DNA of 64,000 bases, taken from positions 3,782,001-3,846,000 of the forward strand of contig NZ_JABRVS010000001.1 of NCBI RefSeq assembly GCF_013248905.1, read 5' to 3'. Shown here piece by piece: positions 36,037 to 44,474 of this stretch (position 1 is its first letter; each line of letters begins with the position of its first letter). The notes beneath the pieces were generated by a model that worked only from the letters and a program-made list of their open reading frames with translations, did no database searches and was not told where the DNA came from. This DNA comes from Shewanella sp. VB17. GTDB lineage: Bacteria > Pseudomonadota > Gammaproteobacteria > Enterobacterales > Shewanellaceae. Position numbers and translations under genes: made by a program.

Positions 36037-36621
36037 TTACTCATCTACATTAAGTTTAGGGTAATCCCTTAACCAAGCTTTCTTACTAAGACGTGCCTCA
36101 AATACAGCACGTAGGCGCTTAGGATTGGGAGTCAACTGAAGATTAAACAGTGATTCAAGGCCAAAAGCCGAGACAAGTTGCAATTCATTTTCCTCAGCAA
36201 ATGCTAAGCTCACCCCAATAGCCGTCTCCTGCTCTGGCCAATAACTCATGGCATCTAGCGATGAATGATAGGGCTTATCCCCATTACGCATGTGCATTCT
36301 AGCTTGATTTTTAACAGACCAAAGTAAATCTGGGGCTAACTCTCTTAGCTTTAGTTCATAAAGCTTATCGGTTTCGGTTGATAGGTCAGTTGACTCAAAA
36401 TAAATCACGTCAATGTCATTAAGCGGAGTACATGATGTCATCTTATGTAACCTATCCCACACGAGATTTCTCACAAATCCTGCAGCAATCATCCCCTGAG
36501 GTAAATTCAAGCTGTTAACAAGGCTAAGTGCTCGCATTCTCACTGGATCTTGACGTATCCAAGCAATCAGTAATGCTTCATTGCTCACTAAGGTTTGTTC
36601 ATCATTGCCATAATAAGACAC
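36037..36621 (-). CDS. DUF925 nucleotidyltransferase-like protein
   Basis: The 194-residue protein resembles the nucleotidyltransferase family of DUF925: MIAAGFVRNLVWDRLHK, with the PLNDIDVIYFES Asp pair and later WSVKNQARMHMRNGDKPY. The start is chosen as GTG 36621, because GGAGG lies six bases before it; an ATG at 36663 has no such site. Substrate and role are unknown. Single gene. Confidence 0.86.
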   Translation of the reverse strand: MSYYGNDEQTLVSNEALLIAWIRQDPVRMRALSLVNSLNLPQGMIAAGFVRNLVWDRLHKMTSCTPLNDIDVIYFESTDLSTETDKLYELKLRELAPDLLWSVKNQARMHMRNGDKPYHSSLDAMSYWPEQETAIGVSLAFAEENELQLVSAFGLESLFNLQLTPNPKRLRAVFEARLSKKAWLRDYPKLNVDE

Positions 36622-36796
36622 ATTTACCTCCAACTGAAACAAGAACAAATGATCAACATGCATTATAAATCACTTATTTTTCAAGAACAGTTATAAAGCT
36701 AAAATATATTGACCGTGAATGATATTTGTTCAAACCAATAATTGTTAAGTTACTAATCAAACAATAAGAGATAGCTATAAACTCAGGAGAAATACA

Positions 36797-37240
36797 TTGC
36801 GAAGCAACAACGGAGAGCTTGAAATACAAACTTGGTTAACCGCAATCAACCCGAATCTTGTACTCAACAATGGTGTTTGTAACTTCGATGAACCGAGTCT
36901 AAACGTACAAGTGGGGATCAGTATCGATGACAACACTAAACTAATCACTTTTTGTAGCCCGAACATTACACTCAACGCCGACAATAAATCATTTTTACTG
37001 GAAAAAGCCCTTCTTGTTAATGCAGAAGGCAATAAGATGGAAGGCTGCTGGCTGAGCTTAATCGACAACGAGCTTTTATTAACCCATGTAAGGGACACAA
37101 ATACACTCGATCAAGTCAACCTGGCCAACTTAATCAACAATTTCACATTAAAAAGCCATGAGTTACAACAAGAGCTCACAGCAGAGGTAGATCTTAACAA
37201 TCAAAGCAGTAACCATTTAACTTCTGGAGTTTTAGTATGA
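36797..37240 (+). CDS. CesT-like type III secretion chaperone
   Basis: The 147-residue acidic protein follows the Tir-chaperone (CesT) layout: N-terminal helix GELEIQTWLTAIN, a beta sheet (CNFDEPSLNVQVGISIDDN), then LLEKALLVNAEGNKMEGCW, ISLIDNELLLTH-like strands and a C-terminal helix (LANLINNFTLKSHELQQELT). Such chaperones bind the effector encoded beside them before export. The start is TTG 36797, with AGGAGA nine bases upstream; no ATG is nearby. Its stop overlaps the next start (ATGA), as in effector-chaperone pairs. I see no secretion apparatus gene in the window. Confidence 0.72.
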   Translation: MRSNNGELEIQTWLTAINPNLVLNNGVCNFDEPSLNVQVGISIDDNTKLITFCSPNITLNADNKSFLLEKALLVNAEGNKMEGCWLSLIDNELLLTHVRDTNTLDQVNLANLINNFTLKSHELQQELTAEVDLNNQSSNHLTSGVLV

Positions 37241-38367
37241 TCCCTTCATCCATAAATCAAGCGCAACCATTGAATATTTATGCCACTTCAGGCTCAACGC
37301 ACAATCAACCACCAACAGGCAGAACGAGAAATTTTACGCAAAGTCTTGCTCCAGGACGACCAATCACAGCCTCATCTCAACAAGCAGCTAGCGTCAGAGA
37401 CACACTTTCTGGTTCCAAGCACATTACGGTAAATAGTGGTGGTAACAAAGTGACAATTAACCTAGTTTATCTTGGTGATAATGAATTGGGCGCATTAGAT
37501 AAATTCAATGTTCACTCTTGGAGATCCTTAGGACATGAAGTCAACATTCATATCCACCCTTTTACTGAAGGCCTGGTACGTTCAGAACAAAGTTTAGGAT
37601 TAGCAAAAGGAGATGCTAATATCTTATCACTCAAAGATACCCTAAAAGCCGATGTTGAGATCACTGATGCGAACAGCCCTCAAAAAAAAATGTCTGAGGC
37701 TCGAGGATTATTAAATGATTGGTTAAATGCCATTCCCAAGCAGGGAAAGCCAACCAGAGAACACATCTTTAACATGGTTGACCTTACAAAATCTTATCTT
37801 GGCGCAACACAAAAAGGGATTGTGCTCGATATGAAAGTTGGCCCTAGTCCTCACTTGCAAGCGTATACAGAAAGTTTTAAAGATAATTTAGTCAGTTATA
37901 CTCGAGGTGGTAACACTGCTGAACTACCTGAAAATCAAGCCATAGGAACAATGCAAGAGTCAGACGTTCTTCGTTCAAAGTATGCAGAAAACTTCAACAA
38001 TAAAATCAAAATATTTGTATCAGAAGGCACTCCAAACCATAATGATGCTTGGTTTAATAAACTGACGGGTTATCACGGTAAATCTTATAGCCAGAGTAAA
38101 CAATGGATTGATGTCGCAACAAAGACACCTAACAAAGAACCAATCGAAAAAAATTATCCTGTTAATGAACCAGGCAGTGTTGGGCACGGGCCTTTCCGTG
38201 TTTATAAACACCCAAGTGATCAAACTAATAAAGGGATGACTCTCACTAAACCAGCAGATGTCTATTCACTAAGCCAGGACACTTTGAATAAAGAGCTAAA
38301 AAATATTGGTGCTGATCCGTATTTCTATGATAAAGCCTCTGAGGCGGCAAATAAGTTGCCTCGTTAA
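37237..38367 (+). CDS. Putative type III effector with glycosyltransferase-like domain
   Basis: The 376-residue protein has a Ser/Gln/Thr-rich N-terminus of about 60 residues without a Sec signal, as secreted effectors do. From about residue 65, KVTINLVYLGDNELGALDKF and VHSWRSLGHEVNIHIHPF resemble the start of the GT-A 'sugar-binding region containing DXD' family (PF04488). The matching second block is VDLTKSYLGATQKG, then IVLDMKVGPSPHL, aligning with SDLLRYxxLYxxGGIYLDxD, but here it reads Asp198-Met-Lys200. Target unknown. It overlaps the chaperone gene by four bases, and a terminator follows at 38418. Confidence 0.7.
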   Translation: MIPSSINQAQPLNIYATSGSTHNQPPTGRTRNFTQSLAPGRPITASSQQAASVRDTLSGSKHITVNSGGNKVTINLVYLGDNELGALDKFNVHSWRSLGHEVNIHIHPFTEGLVRSEQSLGLAKGDANILSLKDTLKADVEITDANSPQKKMSEARGLLNDWLNAIPKQGKPTREHIFNMVDLTKSYLGATQKGIVLDMKVGPSPHLQAYTESFKDNLVSYTRGGNTAELPENQAIGTMQESDVLRSKYAENFNNKIKIFVSEGTPNHNDAWFNKLTGYHGKSYSQSKQWIDVATKTPNKEPIEKNYPVNEPGSVGHGPFRVYKHPSDQTNKGMTLTKPADVYSLSQDTLNKELKNIGADPYFYDKASEAANKLPR

Positions 38368-38417
38368 TACAGCTAATCATCTAGAAGAAAGAGCGCATAA
38401 CAAATATTACTAGCATA

Positions 38418-38443
38418 GATAAAGGAGCCTAAACTCCTTTATC
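38418..38443. terminator. Bidirectional terminator after the effector gene
   Basis: GATAAAGGAG pairs with CTCCTTTATC around CCTAAA. It ends the chaperone-effector unit (plus) and the YbaY-like gene (minus); the T tract TTTT follows on the plus strand. Confidence 0.75.
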
Positions 38444-38469
38444 TTTTGGCCATTCTCAAAAGCGAAACT

Positions 38470-38859
38470 TTATGGCACCGCTTTCATTAAGACGGCTGCA
38501 GTGAATTCATCATTGTTGATCACTGGGAAGTGGTCATAAGTTTGATAAAGCAGCTTACCTTTATGTTGGATCATGGCAACAACACCGTAATTAACATCAT
38601 CTTTAATCTTATCAGGAGAAAGAAAAAACTTAAAAGGGACTGGTGCTCGTGCAATATCAAAACTCTTCTGTGCTAAAATTGAATTTCTGGTATCCAAATC
38701 AACGATTGCAATCGTAATTGAACAACCTTGAGGTAAAACGACCTTTTCCAAATACCCTGCAGCTCCATTAACAATCACATGAGGCGTTTCTTCCACTGTT
38801 ACACATGCCGTCATGAATAAACAAAACACGAGTAATGTACTTTTTATAACCTTAATCAT
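38470..38859 (-). CDS. ybaY: YbaY-family lipoprotein, next to tesB
   Basis: The 129-residue protein has a lipoprotein signal (LLVFCLFMTACVTV, Cys19) and the single YbaY domain (YLEKVVLPQGCSITIAIVDL, then PFKFFLSPDKIKDDVNYGVV). In E. coli ybaY is beside tesB, and here too it lies 33 bases after tesB on the same strand, which supports the name. Role unknown. It is a paralogue of the lipoprotein at 34549-34965. Confidence 0.88.
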   Translation of the reverse strand: MIKVIKSTLLVFCLFMTACVTVEETPHVIVNGAAGYLEKVVLPQGCSITIAIVDLDTRNSILAQKSFDIARAPVPFKFFLSPDKIKDDVNYGVVAMIQHKGKLLYQTYDHFPVINNDEFTAAVLMKAVP

Positions 38860-38892
38860 CCAGCATTCCTTTCGATAATTTGACTGTCACAC

Positions 38893-39765
38893 TTATGTGT
38901 TCGTTGTGTTTTTCATTCTGATCAAACCTTCCTGAGTTGCCGAAGCAACCAGTTGTCCTTGTTGATTAAAAAACTGCCCCTTAACAAATCCTCTTCCCCC
39001 ACCAGCATTAGGACTCTCATTACTATAAAGTAACCAATCATTCAAATTCAACGGACGATGAAACCACATTGCATGATCTATCGTCGCCATGCGCATACCG
39101 GGCGTTAAATACGAAACACCATGAGGCTGGGCTGCCGTCACAAGAAAATTAAAATCTGATGCATACGCCAGTAAATACTCATTCACTGAATGCTCACTAG
39201 GCACACAACCATTCGCACGGATCCAAATATGTTGTTTCGCTTCTCGTGCCCGAGGATTAAATGGATTTTCGGGATTAACTAAGCGCATTTCGATGGGAGC
39301 ATCAGCCATAAATTTTTCTAACATTTTTGGCGGTACTTTATCCCTTAGTGTCATGGCGAGTTCTTGCTGATTTAATAAACCATCAGGTCCTGGTACATTC
39401 GGCATCAAAGCTTGATGCTCAAATCCAATTTCATGCTCCTGAAATGAGCAAGTCATATAAAAAATGGGGCGACCTTTCTGAATAGCTTTAACGTGTCTGG
39501 CACTAAAACTTCCGCCATCTCGCATAATCTCAACATCATAGATAATAGGCTGTTTCTCATCACCAGCACGTAAAAAGTAAGAGTGAAGAGAATGCACTTG
39601 ACGCGTCGGTAAAACAGTCTGTTTAGCCGCACTTAATGCTTGACCCATCACCTGACCACCGAAGACGTGACCAAAACCTAAATCTTGGCTTTGCCCACGA
39701 AATAACCCCACCTCTATTTGCTCCAGCGAAAGCAGTGATAATAGATCATCTAATACTTGACTCAT
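38893..39765 (-). CDS. tesB: Acyl-CoA thioesterase II
   Basis: TesB hydrolyses medium- and long-chain acyl-CoA. The double hot-dog protein has GQSQDLGFGHVFGGQVMGQA, the dimer core LHSYFLRAGD, and the second half with PSEHSVNEYLLAYASDFNFL, MATIDHAMWFHRP (catalytic Asp in ATIDHAM) and SPNAGGGRGFVKGQ. From ATG 39765 (MSQVLDDLLSLL) it has 290 residues, near the 286 of E. coli. An ATG 18 bases upstream adds six residues. First of the tesB-ybaY pair. Confidence 0.94.
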   Translation of the reverse strand: MSQVLDDLLSLLSLEQIEVGLFRGQSQDLGFGHVFGGQVMGQALSAAKQTVLPTRQVHSLHSYFLRAGDEKQPIIYDVEIMRDGGSFSARHVKAIQKGRPIFYMTCSFQEHEIGFEHQALMPNVPGPDGLLNQQELAMTLRDKVPPKMLEKFMADAPIEMRLVNPENPFNPRAREAKQHIWIRANGCVPSEHSVNEYLLAYASDFNFLVTAAQPHGVSYLTPGMRMATIDHAMWFHRPLNLNDWLLYSNESPNAGGGRGFVKGQFFNQQGQLVASATQEGLIRMKNTTNT

Positions 39766-40018
39766 TTGACCTCTAAATCCCAATTCATCAGTCTAATAGC
39801 TTAACTCAAATAGCGAGTAACAGGCTAGATATTTACGATTTCCATAGGTCTATTATCAGTAAAGCAATCATCCTTTTGAATGATAATAGAGAAGAGGAAC
39901 AATTCACACGCTTACATCAGTTATTTTACCTACTGCATTCCATGACTTAATGCTAGTTAATGAGTATAATGTGAGATCTATCATGTTCTGAAGCAACCTA
40001 AATAAATCGACTCACTCA

Positions 40019-40891
40019 ATGAATCCTTGGATACTGGCCATCAGGCCTCGCACTTTGCCAGCAGCAATTGGACCACTTTTAATTGGTAATATACTGGCAT
40101 TTCAATTGCCGAAATTTAGCTTAGTCATTGCCGGCACCTCGATGCTGTGTGCCATCATATTGCAGATCTCCGTTAATTTAGCCAATGACTACTTTGACTT
40201 CGAAAACGGCATCGATACCAAAGAACGTCTCGGTCCAATTCGCGTCACTCAAGGTGGACTTTTGTCCTCAACCAAAATACGTAATGCCATGATACTGTGC
40301 TTAATGCTGGCATTGATTGTTGGATCGTATTTAATTTGGCATGGAGGCTGGCCTATTGCCATACTCGCTGCCCTGTCAATCTTAGCAGCCGTTAGTTACA
40401 GTGGTGGCCCTTACCCACTGGCCTCTCACGGGCTTGGTGAAGTCACTGTGTTTATTTTTTTTGGTCTAGTTGCTGTGATCGGTAGTTACTATTTGCAAGC
40501 AGGAGAGACTCATTTATCAGCTTGGATTTTAGGCTGCGCCATTGGCTTTCTTAATGCAGCTATCATGCTAGTTAATAATACTCGGGATATGTTAACAGAC
40601 ACTAAAACGGGTAAACGAACATTGGCCGTTCGTGTTGGCGAGGGGCAATCTAGACTCCTTTATCAAACTTTTTTATTCCTGCCTTTTGCTTTTATTATCG
40701 GCGGTTTTTTACTTGGTTTTTTACCTGGACTGCCCGTTTTACTGGCGAGTTTATCACTCATCGTCGCGCGCAAGCTCAATGTCGATTTCAGTAACGCCTC
40801 AGGTGCTGAACTCAACCCTTTGTTAGCACGCACTGCCATGTTAACCATAATATTCAGCGTTTTATTTAGTATTGGTTTACTATTCACCTAA
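40019..40891 (+). CDS. menA: 1,4-Dihydroxy-2-naphthoate polyprenyltransferase
   Basis: MenA attaches the isoprenoid tail to dihydroxynaphthoate in menaquinone synthesis, in the inner membrane. It has 290 residues, eight or nine hydrophobic segments, the first Asp-rich site NLANDYFDFENGIDTKERL and the second VNNTRDMLTDTKTGKRTL. The end LNPLLARTAML is family-typical. The first residues MNPWILAIRPRTLPAA are a good start. It precedes the DUF3624 gene by about 100 bases, with a duplicated 30-mer between. Confidence 0.94.
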   Translation: MNPWILAIRPRTLPAAIGPLLIGNILAFQLPKFSLVIAGTSMLCAIILQISVNLANDYFDFENGIDTKERLGPIRVTQGGLLSSTKIRNAMILCLMLALIVGSYLIWHGGWPIAILAALSILAAVSYSGGPYPLASHGLGEVTVFIFFGLVAVIGSYYLQAGETHLSAWILGCAIGFLNAAIMLVNNTRDMLTDTKTGKRTLAVRVGEGQSRLLYQTFLFLPFAFIIGGFLLGFLPGLPVLLASLSLIVARKLNVDFSNASGAELNPLLARTAMLTIIFSVLFSIGLLFT

Positions 40892-40926
40892 AATTAATTC
40901 ATACCACATTACATCGTCATGCAAAA

Positions 40927-40986
40927 ATGACAATGACGGCTCACTCAGACAAAAAGATGACAATGACGGCTCACTCAGACAAAAAG
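40927..40986. repeat. Tandem duplication of a 30-bp unit
   Basis: ATGACAATGACGGCTCACTC plus AGACAAAAAG occurs twice, end to end and identical (40927-40956, 40957-40986), with ATGA starting a third. It lies between menA and the DUF3624 gene and covers the likely leader of the latter. Confidence 0.93.
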
Positions 40987-40993
40987 ATGATAT

Positions 40994-41254
40994 ATGGCAT
41001 GTAAAAGATGCAATAGCTCAATGTTCAAGCAAAAAATAGGTCGCTGTAAAACCTGTATGTGGCAACTAACCGTTTTGTCACTTATCAGCTGGTCCATTTG
41101 GTGGTTTTTATACCGAGATTCACCACAAGCAGTGAACTCTATTGCATTGCTTTTTTTCTGCTGCACATTTTCAGGCTTACTCTGCCTGCATTTGCTGGTA
41201 TTCAGCTACAATCACCTTATGGCTTTACTCAACAAACACAGTAAACCGACATAA
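40994..41254 (+). CDS. DUF3624 family membrane protein
   Basis: An 86-residue protein with MACKRCNSSMFKQKIGRCKT then CMWQLTVLSLISW, i.e. two CxxC motifs (CKRC, CKTC) that suggest a small zinc site, and two membrane segments (LSLISWSIWWFLY and IALLFFCCTFSGLLCLHLLV). The layout is that of DUF3624, common in Vibrio and Shewanella. Function unknown. It lies behind menA and may be cotranscribed. Confidence 0.83.
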   Translation: MACKRCNSSMFKQKIGRCKTCMWQLTVLSLISWSIWWFLYRDSPQAVNSIALLFFCCTFSGLLCLHLLVFSYNHLMALLNKHSKPT

Positions 41255-41302
41255 TTCACCGTCGTCATCGCATTAATTTCATTATTAAAATCAAATTTTT
41301 AA

Positions 41303-42136
41303 CTATAATTTATGAACAAATAGTTCAATGGGAGCAATTACATTATCCCGTATTTTTTTCAGCATATTATTTATTTTATCACCACTATTTGTCCCCATCA
41401 CGGTATGTAGGCTCAATGGCGCAACCCCACCCTTGGTCAAATTCCTATGTGTTAATGCTGTAAAAAACTCCAACGCGAAATCACGTCGATTATTCACATG
41501 AAGAACAGAAAACCCTGCCTGTGTTAGGGTTAACTGATATTCATCAAGCGAACTTAAATAACTGCAGCTCACATCCGTAGCCCAAGGAAGCGGATAAATC
41601 AGTTCTCCACTGCCCGCCAACATAATGTCATAAATGGCAAAGCGGCTCCCAGGTTTGAGAACACGATAAATTTCATTGAACAAACCCGCTTTATCTTGGA
41701 TATTCATGCCAACATGACACAAAGTGGCACCGTCAAACTTTTTGTCTTCAAACGGCATCGACAATGCACTGCCATGATGCAGGGTCACCTGTTTATCTAA
41801 TCCGACCCATTGACATAAATGTTTACCCGTTTCGATATATTCAGCACTGAGATCAATTCCTGTCACGCGATTATTAAATTTATTGGCTGTATATCGCGCC
41901 GTTCCCCCCAAGCCACAGCCCACATCCAAAATCTCTTGGTCTGCAGCAAAGTTAACTTGAGACAGCAGGTGTTCAGTGGCCATACGGCCACCCACATGAA
42001 ACTCATCAACAGCGGAAAGATCTGCTAATGTAAGCCTATCCATTACATTTCCCTGCTGGATTAACGCCACTTTAATGGCTTCAAGCAGCCCGCCATGACT
42101 GTAATGCTGAGATACTAAATCTTCGCTAATCATCAT
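41303..42136 (-). CDS. SAM-dependent methyltransferase
   Basis: A class I methyltransferase of 277 residues. Motif I is EILDVGCGLGGTARYTA, motif II is VTGIDLSAEYIETG, and the later part has NIQDKAGLFNEIYRVLKPGS, as in ubiquinone/cyclopropane-type methyltransferases (UbiE-like). The substrate cannot be named. The second Met (42133) is an equal start. Single gene; it points toward menA and DUF3624. Confidence 0.88.
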   Translation of the reverse strand: MMISEDLVSQHYSHGGLLEAIKVALIQQGNVMDRLTLADLSAVDEFHVGGRMATEHLLSQVNFAADQEILDVGCGLGGTARYTANKFNNRVTGIDLSAEYIETGKHLCQWVGLDKQVTLHHGSALSMPFEDKKFDGATLCHVGMNIQDKAGLFNEIYRVLKPGSRFAIYDIMLAGSGELIYPLPWATDVSCSYLSSLDEYQLTLTQAGFSVLHVNNRRDFALEFFTALTHRNLTKGGVAPLSLHTVMGTNSGDKINNMLKKIRDNVIAPIELFVHKL

Positions 42137-42225
42137 GCTCTCTTATCATTTAACCAATACTCAACAACGGCTAGCATGTCAGCTAAACTTAATATGCTCA
42201 ATAGTGATTTACAGCTAAACCAAAA

Positions 42226-42957
42226 TCACTCATTTCCTCTCACTTCATCAATGGCTTTTTGTAGTCTATCAACAATTTTTTGATCTGTTTTCAAGCTAAA
42301 CGCATAGAACAGTTCTGACTCAGACAAGGTATAAATCGATTCAAAGTTATTTGGATCAAGATTATTACGCTCAAAAAATAATTTGGCAGTGTTTTCTTCG
42401 TAAGCCCAAAGATCAATACGTTCACGATCTAACATTTTAGCCAAGGAGTTCGCGTAAGGGGAAGTTAAAATATTAGTATTATACCCAAGTAATTCACGTA
42501 CGAGCTGTATACCAATATCGTCGAGGATCCCACCAATAAAATAATTAGTTAGTTCACAGGTGAACCCAACTCGGATCTTTCTGCTTTTTTTTGCTATCAG
42601 TACCACTTTTGTTTTACTAATAGGCCCTGCCCATCTAAATAATGATTCTCTCGCTGGTGTTCTCGTCATTGAGAACAACATGGTATTTTCATCTTTTTCT
42701 AATTGCCGATATGATCTAGGCCAAGGTTGGACCTTAATATAAGAAGGATTCAGTTTTATTCCAGCTTTCTTATAGGCCGCTACCAGCAAATCAACGGCAA
42801 TACCTTTCAATTCCCCATCTTCACTTAAGTAATTATATGGCGGATAATCCTCTGCTAGGACAACTAGCTTTTCTAAACTTACAGCGATAATTTTCTGCGT
42901 AAAAAATAGTGAAAACATACAAAACCAGAATACTATAAATACATTTTTATTATGCAT
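42226..42957 (-). CDS. Periplasmic solute-binding protein (bacterial family 3)
   Basis: A 243-residue exported protein with a signal peptide (FWFCMFSLFFTQKIIAVS) and the family 3 binding fold: VVLAEDYPPYNYLSEDGELKG, then IAVDLLVAAYKKAG, MLFSMTRTPARESLFRWAGP and YEENTAKLFFERNNL. No permease or ATPase gene lies nearby, so it may be a free-standing sensor. The position next to a similar gene at 46190 and a CadC-like regulator is notable. Ligand unknown, probably an amino acid. Confidence 0.87.
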   Translation of the reverse strand: MHNKNVFIVFWFCMFSLFFTQKIIAVSLEKLVVLAEDYPPYNYLSEDGELKGIAVDLLVAAYKKAGIKLNPSYIKVQPWPRSYRQLEKDENTMLFSMTRTPARESLFRWAGPISKTKVVLIAKKSRKIRVGFTCELTNYFIGGILDDIGIQLVRELLGYNTNILTSPYANSLAKMLDRERIDLWAYEENTAKLFFERNNLDPNNFESIYTLSESELFYAFSLKTDQKIVDRLQKAIDEVRGNE

Positions 42958-43350
42958 AATCTACCTTATTCATTAATTTAACGATTCGATTTCGGTTTCT
43001 ACAATAACCTCAATACCACCTGTAACAGATTAAGTATTCACGGTTTAATATGTAAACTAAAGGCTTAATAATATGTAGATTCATCTAAAAGATAGACTAT
43101 TTAGGACTCTCTGACTAAAAGAACGATATTTTCCTGCTACAGTTATGCCTGCGTCATCCAGACAAAGTCTATGACATCATTTTTACACTGATATTGGTAT
43201 ATGGATTTCTAACGAATGATTAGCTTTAAGCCCACGACTGGAAATGTCACAACGGCTAAAATGTACAAACATGAAATTCTACTAATGATACGCACTATGT
43301 AACTTAAGGAGCTATCTACACTTGTACCCAACTTGATATTAAAGCCTTGA
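42958..43350. other. Intergenic region, no gene seen
   Basis: The 393 bases between the solute-binding gene and the broken hydrolase hold the promoter of the former at their left edge. I see no small gene, hairpin or repeat of note; the DNA is AT-rich. Confidence 0.45.
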
Positions 43351-44097
43351 TCATTGTATTAATAAGATCAATTTTTTTATTTTATCTTTAGCATTGCTAT
43401 TATTGGGTTGCAATTCGAGCACTTTTTGATCCCCTTTAATCGCTTTAGGGTAATTTCCAAGATGCCAATCCCCTTCAGATAAACTAGCATAGGTGTTGTA
43501 ACTCAATTGAAATAAGTACACATTGAGTTTAAAAACATCTAAAGCCTGTTTGGTTTTCCCTTGACTAATAAGCGAATATCCCCACAGATTTATTTCATCT
43601 TCGCTAAAAGAGAGACGCAGTTCTCTTGTCAAAGCTTCAGTCATTTCAATAGCGTGCTTATAACCTTTAGTTTCAAGGTTTTTCGATAGTTTTTTTATAT
43701 TTTTCGATAGACAGAAGCCATTTTCCTTTTTCATTGCTGGAATATATAATCCAGCAATGTCATCGACGAATTGCGAAGGCAATGCCCCGACTAACTTTGT
43801 CAGTACCACTGTGGAAATGTCATCTTGCGTGTAAACAAACACACCTGCTCGATTACCTCCAACAGCAAAAATTGCAGGGTGATCATCTCTTATCATTATA
43901 GGCCAACCAAGCGAATAACCAATTCGCTAACTCAATTGCGGTAAAACTCATGCCAGCGGCTGTTTGTAACAGTGGCGAAACGTCTCTTTTTTGATGTGTG
44001 AAAGCTCAGATCCATCGTAGATTTCATAACGTCGAGCGGAATGCTTAACAACGTTATTGGGGTTGATTAGTGATAAATTTAAAATTTTTTGACTTGT
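43351..44097 (-). pseudogene. Broken serine hydrolase (class C beta-lactamase family) with TPR-like tail
   Basis: The last frame (43896 to 43351) begins IRDDHPAIFAVGGNRAGVFV, typical of the second half of beta-lactamase-family serine hydrolases, and ends in a TPR-like part (YNTYASLSEGDWHLGNYPKA). Upstream on the same strand, other frames give LLQTAAGMSFTAIELANWLF and, further out, VVKHSARRYEIYDGSELSHI, parts of the same protein before the break. So at least two frame changes (near 43905 and 43985) separate them, and the N-terminal SxxK region is not found. It is dead. Confidence 0.82.
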
Positions 44098-44474
44098 TCA
44101 TTCATCACATTGATAGCACGAGCAACATAATAGTTCCAATTACATTTATAAAAAATCATTACGCAACCATATTAAACACCTACTTAATTAAAACCTTAAA
44201 AGTCACGACATAAAGATACAGGTGGAACAATAAAGATACCTAAAAAAAACAAAGTACCAACCTATCATCTAATAAAGCTATATTAACAATATTTTTAAAA
44301 TGCATAATCTTCAAAAATCGACCAAATCAACATAAAAAACCAGCTATAATAGCTTCTATCATTGACATTTTATTGTAAAATCACATTTCAATAGTGATAA
44401 TGGACGCCGAATTTTCAACGTTAATTTGTAAGAAAATCATTAAAGAAATTTAAATACAACATCTTAGGAGTGAA
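44098..44474. other. AT-rich upstream region of the CadC-like gene
   Basis: These 377 bases are strongly AT-rich with many A and T runs, as expected for a promoter silenced by H-NS-type proteins. AGGAGTG stands seven bases before the ATG at 44475. No other gene is visible. Confidence 0.45.
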
